DNA of 64,000 nt from JBNGOQ01 sp050589645 (GCF_050589645.1 NZ_JBNGOQ010000002.1:186001-250000); one strand, 5' to 3'; shown: positions 43,667-52,919, counted from the first letter of the stretch. Numbers and translations are program-made. Notes: generated by a model from the sequence alone, not told the origin.

Positions 43667-44716
43667 GTGAGGAAAACTTTCGACATACAAAATTTGGTCA
43701 GGGAAAACGTAAGGGGCCTAAGCCCGTATTCTTCTGCGAGGGACGAGTATGTTTCCGATGGTTCCAACATGGTCTTTCTCGATGCTAACGAGAGTCCCTT
43801 TGAGAATGGGGTAAACCGCTATCCCGACCCGCAACAGCGAAGCTTAAAAGCGATGTTGGCAGAAAAGAATGGTGTGGGCACGGACAGACTGTTATTAGGT
43901 AATGGTAGTGATGAGGTGTTGGACCTTATTTTTAGGGCGTTCTGCGAGCCAAAACAGGACAACATTGTGACACTTCCCCCTACCTATGGGATGTACAAGG
44001 TATTGGCCGGTATCAATGATGTGGCCAACAGGGAGGTGTTGCTCACCGAGACATTCGAGCCCGATCTGCCTGGTATAATAAAGGTAGTCGATGCCCGTAC
44101 AAAACTCCTCTTCATATGCTCACCCAATAATCCGACAGGCAATCGTTTTTCCGACCAGCAAGTAGAGGAATTGTTGCGTACCTTTCCTGGTTTGGTGATT
44201 ATTGATGAGGCCTATATCGATTTTTCGCAAGCTAAGAGTTGGGCCGAAAAACTGGATAACTATCCCAACCTGATCGTTACACAGACCTTGTCCAAGGCCT
44301 ACGGTATGGCCGGGATACGCTTGGGCATATGTATGGCATCGGTAGAAATTATATCGATTTTAAACACCATAAAGCCGCCCTATAACGTAAACGAGCTTAC
44401 GCAGCAACGAGCTGCCCAAAGACTCCATAGACAAATTGAAATTGATGATGAAATCAATTTGATAATAGCAGAAAAAGATATGTTATCTAAAGTATTGGTT
44501 GATGTGGCGTATGTGCACAAAGTCTTCCCTTCGGACGCCAATTTTGTTTTGGCCAAGGTCGATGATGCAGACTTCAGATATCGCCAATTGCTGGAACGCG
44601 GTATCGTGGTGAGGAACAGATCGTCGCAGCCCTTATGTGAAAACACCCTGCGTTTTACCGTAGGAACCGTGGAAGAGAACAGAAAACTGTTAACAACGCT
44701 AAAATCTTTGGAATGA
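43667..44716 (+). CDS. hisC: histidinol-phosphate aminotransferase
   Basis: The 349-residue PLP enzyme transaminates imidazole acetol phosphate. It shows LDANESPF, GNGSDEVLDLIFRAF, CSPNNPTGN, IIDEAYIDF and the PLP-lysine stretch TLSKAYGMAGIRLG. The start is GTG (43667), one base after the hisD stop. Its 3' end overlaps hisB by 4 bp. Confidence 0.96.
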   Translation: MRKTFDIQNLVRENVRGLSPYSSARDEYVSDGSNMVFLDANESPFENGVNRYPDPQQRSLKAMLAEKNGVGTDRLLLGNGSDEVLDLIFRAFCEPKQDNIVTLPPTYGMYKVLAGINDVANREVLLTETFEPDLPGIIKVVDARTKLLFICSPNNPTGNRFSDQQVEELLRTFPGLVIIDEAYIDFSQAKSWAEKLDNYPNLIVTQTLSKAYGMAGIRLGICMASVEIISILNTIKPPYNVNELTQQRAAQRLHRQIEIDDEINLIIAEKDMLSKVLVDVAYVHKVFPSDANFVLAKVDDADFRYRQLLERGIVVRNRSSQPLCENTLRFTVGTVEENRKLLTTLKSLE

Positions 44717-45864
44717 AAACAGAAACGAGCAAGAAAAAAGTGTTGTTCATTGATCGGGATGGAACCTTGATCAGGGAACCCGGGGACGAACAGATCGACT
44801 CCTTTGAGAAACTCGAGTTTTACCCCAAGATATTTAGCTATTTGGGGAAAATAGCCAGGGAGTTGGAGTTCGAGTTGGTCATGATCACCAATCAGGATGG
44901 CTTGGGGACCGATAGCTTCCCGGAGGAGACCTTCTGGCCCGTGCAAAATTTTATGCTAAAGGCCTTGGAAAACGAGGGCATCACCTTTGAAAAGGTGGTT
45001 TTGGACAGGACCTTCCCCCATGAGAACGCCCCGACCCGAAAACCGGGGACGGCCTTGCTGACAGACTATTTCTCCGACACCTATGATTTGCAAAACTCCT
45101 TTGTAATCGGGGATCGTCTTACCGATATGGAGCTTGCCAAAAATTTAGGTGCCAAGGGCATCTTTATCAATGATAACACCCAATTGGGAACCGATGAGAT
45201 TACCGTGGCCCAGTCACAATTACAGGACTTTATCGCCTTGGAAAGCAATGATTGGGAGGAAATTTATGCCTTTTTAAAATTAAACCGGCGCTTTGCCGAG
45301 GTACACCGGACCACCAAGGAAACGGGCGTACTGATCCGGTTAAACCTGGACGGTAGCGGAAAAAGTGATATCGATACCGGCCTAGCCTTTTTTGATCATA
45401 TGCTGGATCAATTGGCACGCCACGGGCAGATGGACCTGGAAATAAAGGTGAAGGGTGATCTGGAAGTGGATGAACACCATACCATAGAGGATACGGCCAT
45501 TGCGCTGGGTGAAGTGTTTCACCAGACCTTGGGCGACAAGCTCGGGATGGAACGCTACGGCTTTTGTTTACCCATGGACGACTGTCTTGCACAGGTCTCC
45601 ATCGATTTTGGCGGAAGAAATTGGTTGGTTTGGGAAGCGGAATTCAAGCGTGAAAAAATAGGGCAAATGCCCACGGAAATGTTCCACCATTTCTTTAAGT
45701 CCTTTACCGATGGTGCCAGGGCCAACTTGAACATTAAGGCAGAGGGCACCAACGAGCACCATAAGATAGAAGCAGTGTTCAAGGCCTTTGCCAAGGCCAT
45801 TAAAATGGCGGTAAAACGCGATACGGAGAAAATGATCTTGCCATCAACCAAAGGGGTGTTATAA
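44713..45864 (+). CDS. hisB: bifunctional histidinol-phosphatase / imidazoleglycerol-phosphate dehydratase
   Basis: The 383-residue fusion has an N-terminal HAD phosphatase (about 1-165: LFIDRDGTLIREP, nucleophile Asp in DRDGT; FVIGDRLTDMELAKNLG) and a C-terminal IGP dehydratase (about 195-383) with the metal-binding motifs FFDHMLDQLARHG, DEHHTIEDTAIALG, CLAQVSIDFGGR and NEHHKIEAVFKAF. The fusion is shared with enterobacteria and other Bacteroidota. It abuts hisH with no gap. Confidence 0.97.
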   Translation: MKTETSKKKVLFIDRDGTLIREPGDEQIDSFEKLEFYPKIFSYLGKIARELEFELVMITNQDGLGTDSFPEETFWPVQNFMLKALENEGITFEKVVLDRTFPHENAPTRKPGTALLTDYFSDTYDLQNSFVIGDRLTDMELAKNLGAKGIFINDNTQLGTDEITVAQSQLQDFIALESNDWEEIYAFLKLNRRFAEVHRTTKETGVLIRLNLDGSGKSDIDTGLAFFDHMLDQLARHGQMDLEIKVKGDLEVDEHHTIEDTAIALGEVFHQTLGDKLGMERYGFCLPMDDCLAQVSIDFGGRNWLVWEAEFKREKIGQMPTEMFHHFFKSFTDGARANLNIKAEGTNEHHKIEAVFKAFAKAIKMAVKRDTEKMILPSTKGVL

Positions 45865-46446
45865 ATGAAGATTGCCATTATAAATTACGGTGCCGGAAAC
45901 ATACAAAGCATCAAATTCGCGATAAAACGCTTGGGCTATGAGGCCGTTCTCAGTGAGGACGCAGCTGAGATCCAAGCGGCGGACAAAGTGATTTTCCCCG
46001 GTGTGGGCGAAGCCAGTAGCGCCATGGAAAAGTTAAGGCACAGCACCTTGGACCGACTTATCCCCGAGTTAAAGCAACCTGTTTTGGGCATATGCCTTGG
46101 TATGCAACTCATGTGCAATGCCTCGGAAGAGGGCCATACCAAGGGTTTGGGCATATTTGATGTGGACGTGGTCAGATTTTCCGATAGGGTGAAGGTGCCA
46201 CAGATCGGTTGGAACGAGATTACCAATCTGAGGTCTCCACTTTTTGATGCCATACCGGAGAAAGCGCATATTTATCTTGTACACAGTTTTTATGCACCAC
46301 TTTGTGCGGAAACCATTGCAGCGTCCGAATACGAGCTTACCTATAGCGCCGCCTTAGGTAAGGACAACTTTTATGGGACGCAGTTTCACCCGGAGAAAAG
46401 TAGTGGCACAGGTGCCCAGATCTTAAAGAACTTTTTGGACTTATAG
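45865..46446 (+). CDS. hisH: imidazole glycerol phosphate synthase, glutaminase subunit
   Basis: The 193-residue class I glutamine amidotransferase gives ammonia to HisF. The catalytic triad is visible: nucleophile Cys in GICLGMQLM, His and Glu in QFHPEKSSG. The oxyanion-related PGVGEASSAM is present. Its partner hisF lies 1.9 kb downstream, separated by a GNAT gene, hisA and a DinB-like gene. Confidence 0.96.
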   Translation: MKIAIINYGAGNIQSIKFAIKRLGYEAVLSEDAAEIQAADKVIFPGVGEASSAMEKLRHSTLDRLIPELKQPVLGICLGMQLMCNASEEGHTKGLGIFDVDVVRFSDRVKVPQIGWNEITNLRSPLFDAIPEKAHIYLVHSFYAPLCAETIAASEYELTYSAALGKDNFYGTQFHPEKSSGTGAQILKNFLDL

Positions 46447-46448
46447 AG

Positions 46449-46865
46449 ATGGACAATAACTACGACATATCTACGGACCGGTCCAAAATGGATGTTAATT
46501 TTATTCATGATTATCTGTGCAACCGTTCCTATTGGGCCAAGGGCAGGACCTTGGAAAGCGTTGAAAGGTCGCTGGAACATTCGGTATGCCTTGGTGCCTT
46601 TACCCCGGAGGGAAAGCAGATCGGATTTGCACGCTTTGTAACCGATTATGTGGTATTTGCCTGGGTCATGGATGTATTTGTGGTTGATGGATACCAAGGA
46701 ATGGGTATTGGGAAATCGCTCGTACAGCATATTTTGGATTATCCGGGGATGGACCAGGTGAAGGGCATTGGTCTGCGGACCAACGATGCGCATGCGCTGT
46801 ACCAAAGGTTCGGTTTTGGGGAGATACAGGACACGGAAACCTGGATGATAAGAAAAAGAACGTAA
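46449..46865 (+). CDS. GNAT N-acetyltransferase
   Basis: The 138-residue protein has the GNAT fold: VWVMDVFVVDGYQGMGIGKSLVQHIL supplies the acetyl-CoA-binding Q/RxxGxG/A loop (YQGMGIG), and LRTNDAHALYQRFGF the end of the fold. The acceptor is unknown. It is embedded between hisH and hisA with 2 and 10 bp spacing, so it is translated from the his message. A link to histidine metabolism is suggested only by the position. Confidence 0.9.
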   Translation: MDNNYDISTDRSKMDVNFIHDYLCNRSYWAKGRTLESVERSLEHSVCLGAFTPEGKQIGFARFVTDYVVFAWVMDVFVVDGYQGMGIGKSLVQHILDYPGMDQVKGIGLRTNDAHALYQRFGFGEIQDTETWMIRKRT

Positions 46866-46875
46866 AAAATACGCT

Positions 46876-47652
46876 ATGCGGATCATACCAGCAATAGATA
46901 TCATTGAAGGCAAGTGCGTAAGGCTTTCCAAAGGGGATTATGCCACCAAGAAGGTCTATAACGAAAATCCCTTGGAGGTCGCCAAACAATTTGAGGCCCA
47001 CGGCATTACCCATCTGCATTTGGTAGACCTGGACGGGGCCAAGTCCAGCCACATTGTCAATCACAAAATACTGGAACAGATTGCGGGCAATACGAGTTTA
47101 AAGATCGATTTTGGCGGGGGACTCAAAACGGACGAGGATCTGCATATTGCCTTCGAGAGTGGGGCCAACCAGGTTACAGGCGGCAGTATTGCGGTGAAGG
47201 ACAGGACCACTTTTGAGGGATGGCTTCAGACCTATGGGGCGGATAGGATTATTTTGGGCGCCGATGCGCTGAACGAAAAGGTAGCTGTTTCCGGCTGGGT
47301 CGAGGAATCCGAGGAAAGATTGATTCCGTTTATCAAGGGGTATCTGGCCAAGGGCATCCGGTATGTCATCTGTACCGATATAGGGAAGGACGGTATGCTG
47401 GAAGGCCCTTCCTTTGATCTGTACGCCAAAATATTGAAGAAAACCAGCACCATAGAGACCACGGTAGGGCCCAGTGGGGTAGAAGACAAGGAAGTATTGG
47501 GGGTTAAGCTCATCGCCAGCGGAGGGGTCTCTGCCTATGAAGAACTGCCAAAACTGGCGCGGATGGGCTGTGAGGGCACCATTTTGGGCAAGGCAATCTA
47601 TGAGAACAAGATCAATTTAAAGCAATTGGAACAATTTATCCTAGCACAATGA
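46876..47652 (+). CDS. hisA: ProFAR isomerase
   Basis: The 258-residue (beta/alpha)8 isomerase opens the ribose of ProFAR to PRFAR. Catalytic Asp residues are in IPAIDIIEGKCVRL and CTDIGKDGMLEGPS; the phosphate loops are DFGGGLKTDEDL and IASGGVSAYEEL. A short insertion (TIETTVGPSGVEDKEVLG, about residues 195-212) between helices is longer than in E. coli. It overlaps the DinB-like gene by 4 bp. Confidence 0.95.
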   Translation: MRIIPAIDIIEGKCVRLSKGDYATKKVYNENPLEVAKQFEAHGITHLHLVDLDGAKSSHIVNHKILEQIAGNTSLKIDFGGGLKTDEDLHIAFESGANQVTGGSIAVKDRTTFEGWLQTYGADRIILGADALNEKVAVSGWVEESEERLIPFIKGYLAKGIRYVICTDIGKDGMLEGPSFDLYAKILKKTSTIETTVGPSGVEDKEVLGVKLIASGGVSAYEELPKLARMGCEGTILGKAIYENKINLKQLEQFILAQ

Positions 47653-48167
47653 AACCATTGGAAGACAACATCGCAGAGGAATTTGTACAACAGGCCCTAT
47701 ACCGTATGGACGAAAGCAGCCGTATGATCAAGATCAGTCTGGAACGGTTGAACGAGGCCGATATGTGGCGTAGGCCCAACAAGGCATCCAACAGTATTGG
47801 AAATTTGATGCTGCATTTGTGCGGCAATATCACCCAATATGCCATTGCCAGCCTAGGGGGAACCAAGGACACCCGGGAAAGGGGAAAAGAGTTTTCTGTG
47901 GACAGTGGACGGACCAAAGCGCAGCTATGGGCCAAACTCGATGCTACCGTACAACAGGCCCAAGAGGTGATAAAAAATACCTCAAGGGAAGCGTTGTTGC
48001 GAAAACGGGAGGTACAGGGGTTTACCTTGTCCGGAATAGGAATCATAATCCATGTGGTAGAACACTATTCCTATCATACCGGGCAGATCGCCTTTTGGAC
48101 CAAGCTGATGAAGGAACAAGACCTGGGCTTTTATAATGGGATGGATCTGGATGTAAAAAATGAATAA
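47649..48167 (+). CDS. DinB-like (DUF1572) protein
   Basis: The 172-residue protein fits the DinB/DUF1572 superfamily, with possible metal-binding histidines in LMLHLCGNITQY and HVVEHYSYHTGQIAFW. It differs strongly from the DinB protein at 17564. The activity is unknown; some relatives are metal-dependent thiol transferases. It overlaps hisA by 4 bp, so it is translated with the operon. Confidence 0.88.
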   Translation: MKPLEDNIAEEFVQQALYRMDESSRMIKISLERLNEADMWRRPNKASNSIGNLMLHLCGNITQYAIASLGGTKDTRERGKEFSVDSGRTKAQLWAKLDATVQQAQEVIKNTSREALLRKREVQGFTLSGIGIIIHVVEHYSYHTGQIAFWTKLMKEQDLGFYNGMDLDVKNE

Positions 48168-48308
48168 TAAAGTTAGAATTTAGAACTACGAAGTTAGAAG
48201 TATAGTGATAATGAAATAATACCAAGTAATCATAGCCTCAATCAATACAGCGAGGAAAAATCAAAGAAACAATTCGTAATTCTAAAATCGTAAATCAAAC
48301 TTCGAACC

Positions 48309-49079
48309 ATGTTGACAAAACGAATCATTCCCTGTTTGGACATCAAGAACGGACGTACCGTAAAGGGAATCAACTTTTTGGACCTGCGTGATGCAGGAGA
48401 CCCCGTAGAACTTGCGGAAATCTATGCCCGTACGGGAGCCGACGAACTGGTGTTCCTGGACATTTCGGCCACGGAGGAGCGTAGAAAAACCTTGGCCGAC
48501 CTGGTATTGCGCGTGGCAGGAAAAGTGAACATTCCCTTCACGGTAGGGGGCGGTATCTCCTCGGTCGCCGATGTGGACGTACTCCTGCAGAACGGAGCGG
48601 ATAAGGTTTCCATCAATTCCTCTGCGGTAAAAAATCCTGGCTTGATCAATGAATTGGTCGCCAAGTTCGGTTCCCAATGTATCGTGGTGGCCATAGACGC
48701 CAAACAAATAAAGGGAGAATGGAAAGTACACTTGATAGGGGGCAAGGTGCCCACAGAACTGGACCTTTTCCAATGGGCCGAGGAAGTGGAACAACGAGGG
48801 GCCGGCGAGATCTTGTTTACCTCCATGGATCATGATGGCACCAAGGACGGATTTGCCAACGAGGCCCTGGCCAAACTTTCGACAGAGCGTAACATTCCCA
48901 TAATCGCATCGGGAGGTGCAGGCAATATGCAACATTTTGCGGATACCTTTACAGCCGGTAAGGCAGATGCGGCCCTGGCCGCCAGCGTATTCCATTTTAA
49001 GGAAATAGCGATTTGGGATCTCAAGGAGGAACTGAGCAAGCAGGGAATACCTATGCGGACAATGAACAGTAAGCAGTAG
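48309..49079 (+). CDS. hisF: imidazole glycerol phosphate synthase, cyclase subunit
   Basis: The 256-residue (beta/alpha)8 cyclase forms imidazole glycerol phosphate and AICAR with HisH. Catalytic Asp residues lie in IPCLDIKNGRTVKGINF and FTSMDHDGTKDGF; phosphate loops in TVGGGISSVADV and IASGGAGNMQHF. The last codons, MNSKQ plus stop, are written within a CAGT-type repeat, so the C terminus appears altered by the repeat tract. The gap of 141 bp before it contains no gene. Confidence 0.95.
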   Translation: MLTKRIIPCLDIKNGRTVKGINFLDLRDAGDPVELAEIYARTGADELVFLDISATEERRKTLADLVLRVAGKVNIPFTVGGGISSVADVDVLLQNGADKVSINSSAVKNPGLINELVAKFGSQCIVVAIDAKQIKGEWKVHLIGGKVPTELDLFQWAEEVEQRGAGEILFTSMDHDGTKDGFANEALAKLSTERNIPIIASGGAGNMQHFADTFTAGKADAALAASVFHFKEIAIWDLKEELSKQGIPMRTMNSKQ

Positions 49080-49087
49080 GCAGTAAA

Positions 49088-49150
49088 CAGTAGGCAGTGA
49101 GCACACCTACGCCAAGGCTGCGGTGTATGCTGAGAGTTGGCAGTAGACAG
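49088..49150 (+). repeat. 63-bp direct repeat, copy A
   Basis: Reads from CAGTAGGCAGTGAGCACACC to CAGTAGACAG and matches copy B (49425-49487) at 61 of 63 positions without gaps. It contains ACACC and GGTGT arms that could pair. Confidence 0.9.
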
Positions 49151-49424
49151 TAAGCGGTAAACAATAACCAATAAACAGTGAACAATAACCAATAAACAAT
49201 TATCAATGAGTGGCGGGTTATTGAACCAGGGATTCCTCGCAGGCTCGGAATGACAAATCATAGTATCTTGTCATTCAGAGTGAAGCGTAGCGAAACGAAG
49301 AATCTCCAGCCCGATATAGTGGACGGTAGGCAGTAAGCAGTGTTAGGTGTTAAATGTTGAGTTATGAATTATGAATGGGCAATGCGCTTGGCGCCTAGCG
49401 TAAGGCACGATGCGTTTTATCGGG

Positions 49425-49487
49425 CAGTAGGCAGTGAGCACACCTACGCCAAGGCTGCGGTGTATGCTGACAGTTGGTAGTAGACAG
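49425..49487 (+). repeat. 63-bp direct repeat, copy B
   Basis: Second copy of the 63-bp repeat, 337 bp downstream of copy A, differing by two substitutions. Both lie between hisF and hisIE, within the his transcript if this is continuous. Confidence 0.9.
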
Positions 49488-49542
49488 CAGGCAGTGAACC
49501 AGAAACGAGAAACCTTGAACTTTAAACCTTAAACCATCAATT

Positions 49543-50142
49543 ATGAAAATAGATTTCGACAAAAACGCGGACGGCCTGGCCCCGGCCATTGTACAGGACG
49601 CCCAAACCAAGAAGGTATTGATGTTAGGGTATATGAACCAGGAAGCCCTTAAAAAGACACAGGAGAGCCAAAAAGTCACTTTCTATAGCCGCAGCAAACA
49701 GCGCCTATGGACCAAAGGGGAAGAGAGCGGTAATTTTTTGCATCTAGTGGATGTTAAGGTCGATTGCGATGCGGATACCTTGCTGCTCTCGGTAAATCCC
49801 CAAGGGCCTACCTGTCATACCGGGAGCGATACTTGCTGGAACGAGGAAAATGAGGAAAGTTTTGGTTTTCTGACCCATTTGGAGGCGGTGATCAAGGAAC
49901 GCAGGGAAGACCCGGATCGGAAGAATAGCTATGTGGCCTCCCTTTTCAAAAAGGGTATTAACAAGGTAGCCCAAAAAGTGGGGGAGGAAGCGGTAGAGGT
50001 GGTCATAGAGGCCAAGGACAATAACGATGAGCTATTCCTCAATGAGAGCGCCGATCTGTTGTTCCATTACCTCATGCTGCTTCAGGCCAAGGGCTATACC
50101 TTGAAGGACGTTATGGAAATCTTGAGGCAACGGCACAAATAG
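49543..50142 (+). CDS. hisIE: bifunctional phosphoribosyl-AMP cyclohydrolase / phosphoribosyl-ATP diphosphatase
   Basis: The 199-residue fusion performs the second and third steps of the pathway. HisI (about 1-105) has LMLGYMNQEAL, FYSRSKQRLWTKGE, the metal-binding CDADTLLLSVNPQGPTCHTG, and HisE (about 110-199) has SYVASLFKKGINKVAQKVGEEAVEVVIEAK. It is the last his gene; no clear terminator is seen before the following VWA gene. Confidence 0.96.
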   Translation: MKIDFDKNADGLAPAIVQDAQTKKVLMLGYMNQEALKKTQESQKVTFYSRSKQRLWTKGEESGNFLHLVDVKVDCDADTLLLSVNPQGPTCHTGSDTCWNEENEESFGFLTHLEAVIKERREDPDRKNSYVASLFKKGINKVAQKVGEEAVEVVIEAKDNNDELFLNESADLLFHYLMLLQAKGYTLKDVMEILRQRHK

Positions 50143-50212
50143 CACGGCTGGCAAACCGTTAAGTTTTTTCTAAAACACCCAACGGTTTTCCGAAATGTGT
50201 TATTTTTATACT

Positions 50213-51361
50213 ATGGCTGTGAATTTAAGAAAGGGCTTTCGTTTTTCTTCTTACGAAGCACCGGATCAAACTCCTTTTGAAAAGCTTTTTGAAATCTTCC
50301 AGGAACTCATCACTCATACCTCGGGAGATGTGGATGAAGCTTTGGACTGGTTGCGCGAACTCGACAAGGAATACGAGCTTACGGATGAAGACTACACCAT
50401 AGATGATTTTATCGAAGATCTCAAAGCAAAAGGGTATTTACGTGAGGAGTTTGAAGAGGGCGGAGAGGGTGAAGGTGAAGAAGGGGATCGTGGCGGCAAT
50501 TTGTCCATAACGGCAAAATTGGAGCGCATGATACGTCAGCGAGCGCTGGACCAAATCTTTGGAAAATTAAAACGTAGCGGTTCGGGCAACCACAAGACCG
50601 GAAAATCAGGCTTGGGCGATGAACATACCGGGGAATTCAGAGAGTATCGCTATGGCGATGGGTTGGAACATATTTCCATGACCGAAAGTTTAAAGAACGC
50701 CCAGGTCAACCATGGGATGGACAATTTTACCCTCAACGAGGATGACTTGGTGGTTGAAGATACCCAGTACAAGGCCCAAATGAGTACCGTGCTTATGATT
50801 GATATAAGTCATAGTATGATCTTATACGGGGAAGATCGTATTACGCCGGCCAAAAAAGTGGCCATGGCCCTGGCCGAGCTCATCACCACCAGATACCCCA
50901 AGGACACGCTGGATATTCTGGTGTTCGGCAATGATGCCTGGCCCATACCCATCAAGGACCTACCCTATTTAAAAGTGGGGCCCTATCATACCAATACGGT
51001 GGCCGGACTCCAATTGGCCATGGACATGTTGCGAAGAAAGCGGAACACCAACAAGCAGATTTTTATGATTACCGATGGAAAACCAAGCTGCCTGCGACTT
51101 CCGGACGGTACCTACTATAAGAACAGCGTGGGGCTAGATGACCATATTGTGGAAAAATGCTACAATATGGCACGGCAGGCCAGAAAGTTACATATTCCGA
51201 TCACGACCTTTATGATAGCCCAGGACCCCTATCTGATGCAGTTTGTAAGGCATTTTACCGAAGCGAACAAAGGAAAGGCCTTTTTTACAGGACTTAAAGG
51301 ACTGGGAGAAATGATTTTTGAGGACTACGAGCAGAACAGAAGAAAACGACTAAAAGGATAG
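50213..51361 (+). CDS. VWA-domain protein paired with a MoxR-type ATPase
   Basis: The 382-residue cytosolic protein has an N-terminal helical part with a Glu/Gly-rich linker (about 75-95) and a C-terminal VWA domain (about 195-370) with MIDAS residues in MIDISHSMI and the later MITDGKPS. VWA proteins of this type act with AAA+ ATPases, as magnesium chelatase D and I do, in chaperone-like insertion. I start at MAVNLRKGF (50213), six codons into the frame. The ATPase gene follows after 48 bp. Confidence 0.88.
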   Translation: MAVNLRKGFRFSSYEAPDQTPFEKLFEIFQELITHTSGDVDEALDWLRELDKEYELTDEDYTIDDFIEDLKAKGYLREEFEEGGEGEGEEGDRGGNLSITAKLERMIRQRALDQIFGKLKRSGSGNHKTGKSGLGDEHTGEFREYRYGDGLEHISMTESLKNAQVNHGMDNFTLNEDDLVVEDTQYKAQMSTVLMIDISHSMILYGEDRITPAKKVAMALAELITTRYPKDTLDILVFGNDAWPIPIKDLPYLKVGPYHTNTVAGLQLAMDMLRRKRNTNKQIFMITDGKPSCLRLPDGTYYKNSVGLDDHIVEKCYNMARQARKLHIPITTFMIAQDPYLMQFVRHFTEANKGKAFFTGLKGLGEMIFEDYEQNRRKRLKG

Positions 51362-51409
51362 ATCAATAAGCGGATTAACTGGAGACAGAGATCCCATCGA
51401 GAAGACACT

Positions 51410-52879
51410 ATGAAATTGAACCATAAGGAAATCGCTACGCTTGGCGAACTAAAACAAGCAGGCTATAGCAGCAAAGGTATCAAGGATGAACTCCGCGATA
51501 ATCTCAGGGAAAAAATACAAGGAGATGAAGCTACCTTTCCGGGCGTATGGGGTTTTGAAAACTCTGTAATTCCAGAGTTGGAACGCGCCATACTTTCCAG
51601 ACATAATATCAACCTGTTGGGACTTCGCGGGCAGGCCAAAACAAGGCTGGCCCGACTCATGGTAGAGCTTTTGGATGAGTGGATACCCGTGGTGGAAGGT
51701 TCGGAGATCAATGATGATCCCCTACGGCCCATGTCCAGGTACGCCAAGGAATTGATCAAGGAAAAAGCGGATAACACACCCATTTCCTGGTTGCACCGTA
51801 AGGATCGCTTCTATGAGAAACTGGCCACCCCCGATGTCACCGTGGCCGATTTGATCGGTGATGTGGATCCCATTAAGGCAGCGAATCTCAAACTATCATA
51901 CGCAGATGACCGTGTCATCCATTTTGGGATGATTCCCAGGGCAAACCGTTGCATTTTCGTGATCAACGAACTCCCGGACCTACAGGCACGCATACAGGTG
52001 TCCCTTTTCAATATCCTACAGGAGGGCGATATCCAGATCCGGGGCTTTAAATTGCGATTGCCCTTAGATCTTCAGTTTGTCTTCACGGCCAATCCGGAGG
52101 ATTACACCAACCGGGGCAGCATTGTTACCCCGCTAAAGGACAGGATAGGCTCGCAGATATTGACGCATTATCCGGAGGACATTGCCACCGCGAGAAAAAT
52201 TACCGTCCAAGAGGCCCAACTGGACGAGCGACAACTGCATTCGGTACACGTTCCCGATATGGCCAAGGACTTGCTGGAACAGATCAGCTTTGAGGCCAGG
52301 AAGAGCGAATACGTGGATGCCAAAAGCGGGGTCAGTGCCCGTACAAGTATCACGGCCTTTGAGAACCTGTTGAGCACGGCAGAACGCCGTTGCCTAAAAC
52401 TGGGCATGGATAAGACCACAGTACGCCTCAGCGATTTTATGGGCGTTATCCCGTCCATAACCGGTAAAATAGAGTTGGTGTACGAGGGGGAACAGGAAGG
52501 TGCCGATGGCGTAGCGGCCATTCTGATCGATGATGCGGTAAAATCCATTTTTCCCCTGTATTTCCCAAAGATCGATAAGTTGGAGCGCAAGGATGCCGAG
52601 AGTCCCTACGATGCGCTGATCAACTGGTTTTTTGATGGCGAAGGATTCGAATTGCTCGATGATGCTCCCGAAGAAGTGTACAAGAAACAGCTCGATAGAA
52701 TTGGGCCGCTCAATGCACTTGTGCAGTCATACCAGCCTCAGGTACCCAAAGAAGATAGTTATTTCCTCAAGGAAGTATTGCTCTGGGGCCTTGTGGCACA
52801 TAAAAAACTGAGCAAGCACCGATTTACAAGGGGATATCAGTTTAAGGACCTGTACGGTAGCTTTATCAGTGAACTTTAA
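51410..52879 (+). CDS. AAA+ ATPase of MoxR/magnesium-chelatase type
   Basis: The 489-residue ATPase has Walker A GLRGQAKT (residues 71-78, the GxxGxAKT form usual in MoxR ATPases), a Walker B-like IFVINELPD in which the usual Asp-Glu is Asn-Glu, sensor ANPEDYTNRGSIVTPLKDRIGSQI, and a C-terminal helical lid. It is paired with the VWA protein upstream. Such pairs remodel or metallate target proteins; the target is unknown and no chelatase H subunit is here. The Asn in Walker B is, as I recall, normal for this subgroup. Confidence 0.88.
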   Translation: MKLNHKEIATLGELKQAGYSSKGIKDELRDNLREKIQGDEATFPGVWGFENSVIPELERAILSRHNINLLGLRGQAKTRLARLMVELLDEWIPVVEGSEINDDPLRPMSRYAKELIKEKADNTPISWLHRKDRFYEKLATPDVTVADLIGDVDPIKAANLKLSYADDRVIHFGMIPRANRCIFVINELPDLQARIQVSLFNILQEGDIQIRGFKLRLPLDLQFVFTANPEDYTNRGSIVTPLKDRIGSQILTHYPEDIATARKITVQEAQLDERQLHSVHVPDMAKDLLEQISFEARKSEYVDAKSGVSARTSITAFENLLSTAERRCLKLGMDKTTVRLSDFMGVIPSITGKIELVYEGEQEGADGVAAILIDDAVKSIFPLYFPKIDKLERKDAESPYDALINWFFDGEGFELLDDAPEEVYKKQLDRIGPLNALVQSYQPQVPKEDSYFLKEVLLWGLVAHKKLSKHRFTRGYQFKDLYGSFISEL

Positions 52880-52919
52880 ATCGCACTAAACAAAAGAGAT
52901 GGTCTGAAAAGCATTTTGT

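Larger units (their letters stand above)
49080..49542. repeat. low-complexity repeats between hisF and hisIE
   Basis: This 460-bp gap has no gene. It consists of CAGT-rich and AACAATAACCAATAA-type words, a 63-bp direct repeat (separate entries), a 9-bp inverted repeat GAATGACAA/TTGTCATTC (49248-49256, 49268-49276) and the word AGCGAAACGAAGAATCTC (49289-49306) that also occurs at 21428. It ends with TTAAACC-type words just before hisIE. Confidence 0.8.

Noticed and set aside
48282..49106. 274-residue open frame on the minus strand across hisF
   Set aside because: It is the reverse-strand shadow of hisF, Cys/His-rich and without family resemblance, while hisF has full catalytic motifs.
49080..49542. 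CAGT-rich repeats considered as a CRISPR array
   Set aside because: Repeat units are of irregular length and spacing, no constant spacers are present and there are no cas genes.
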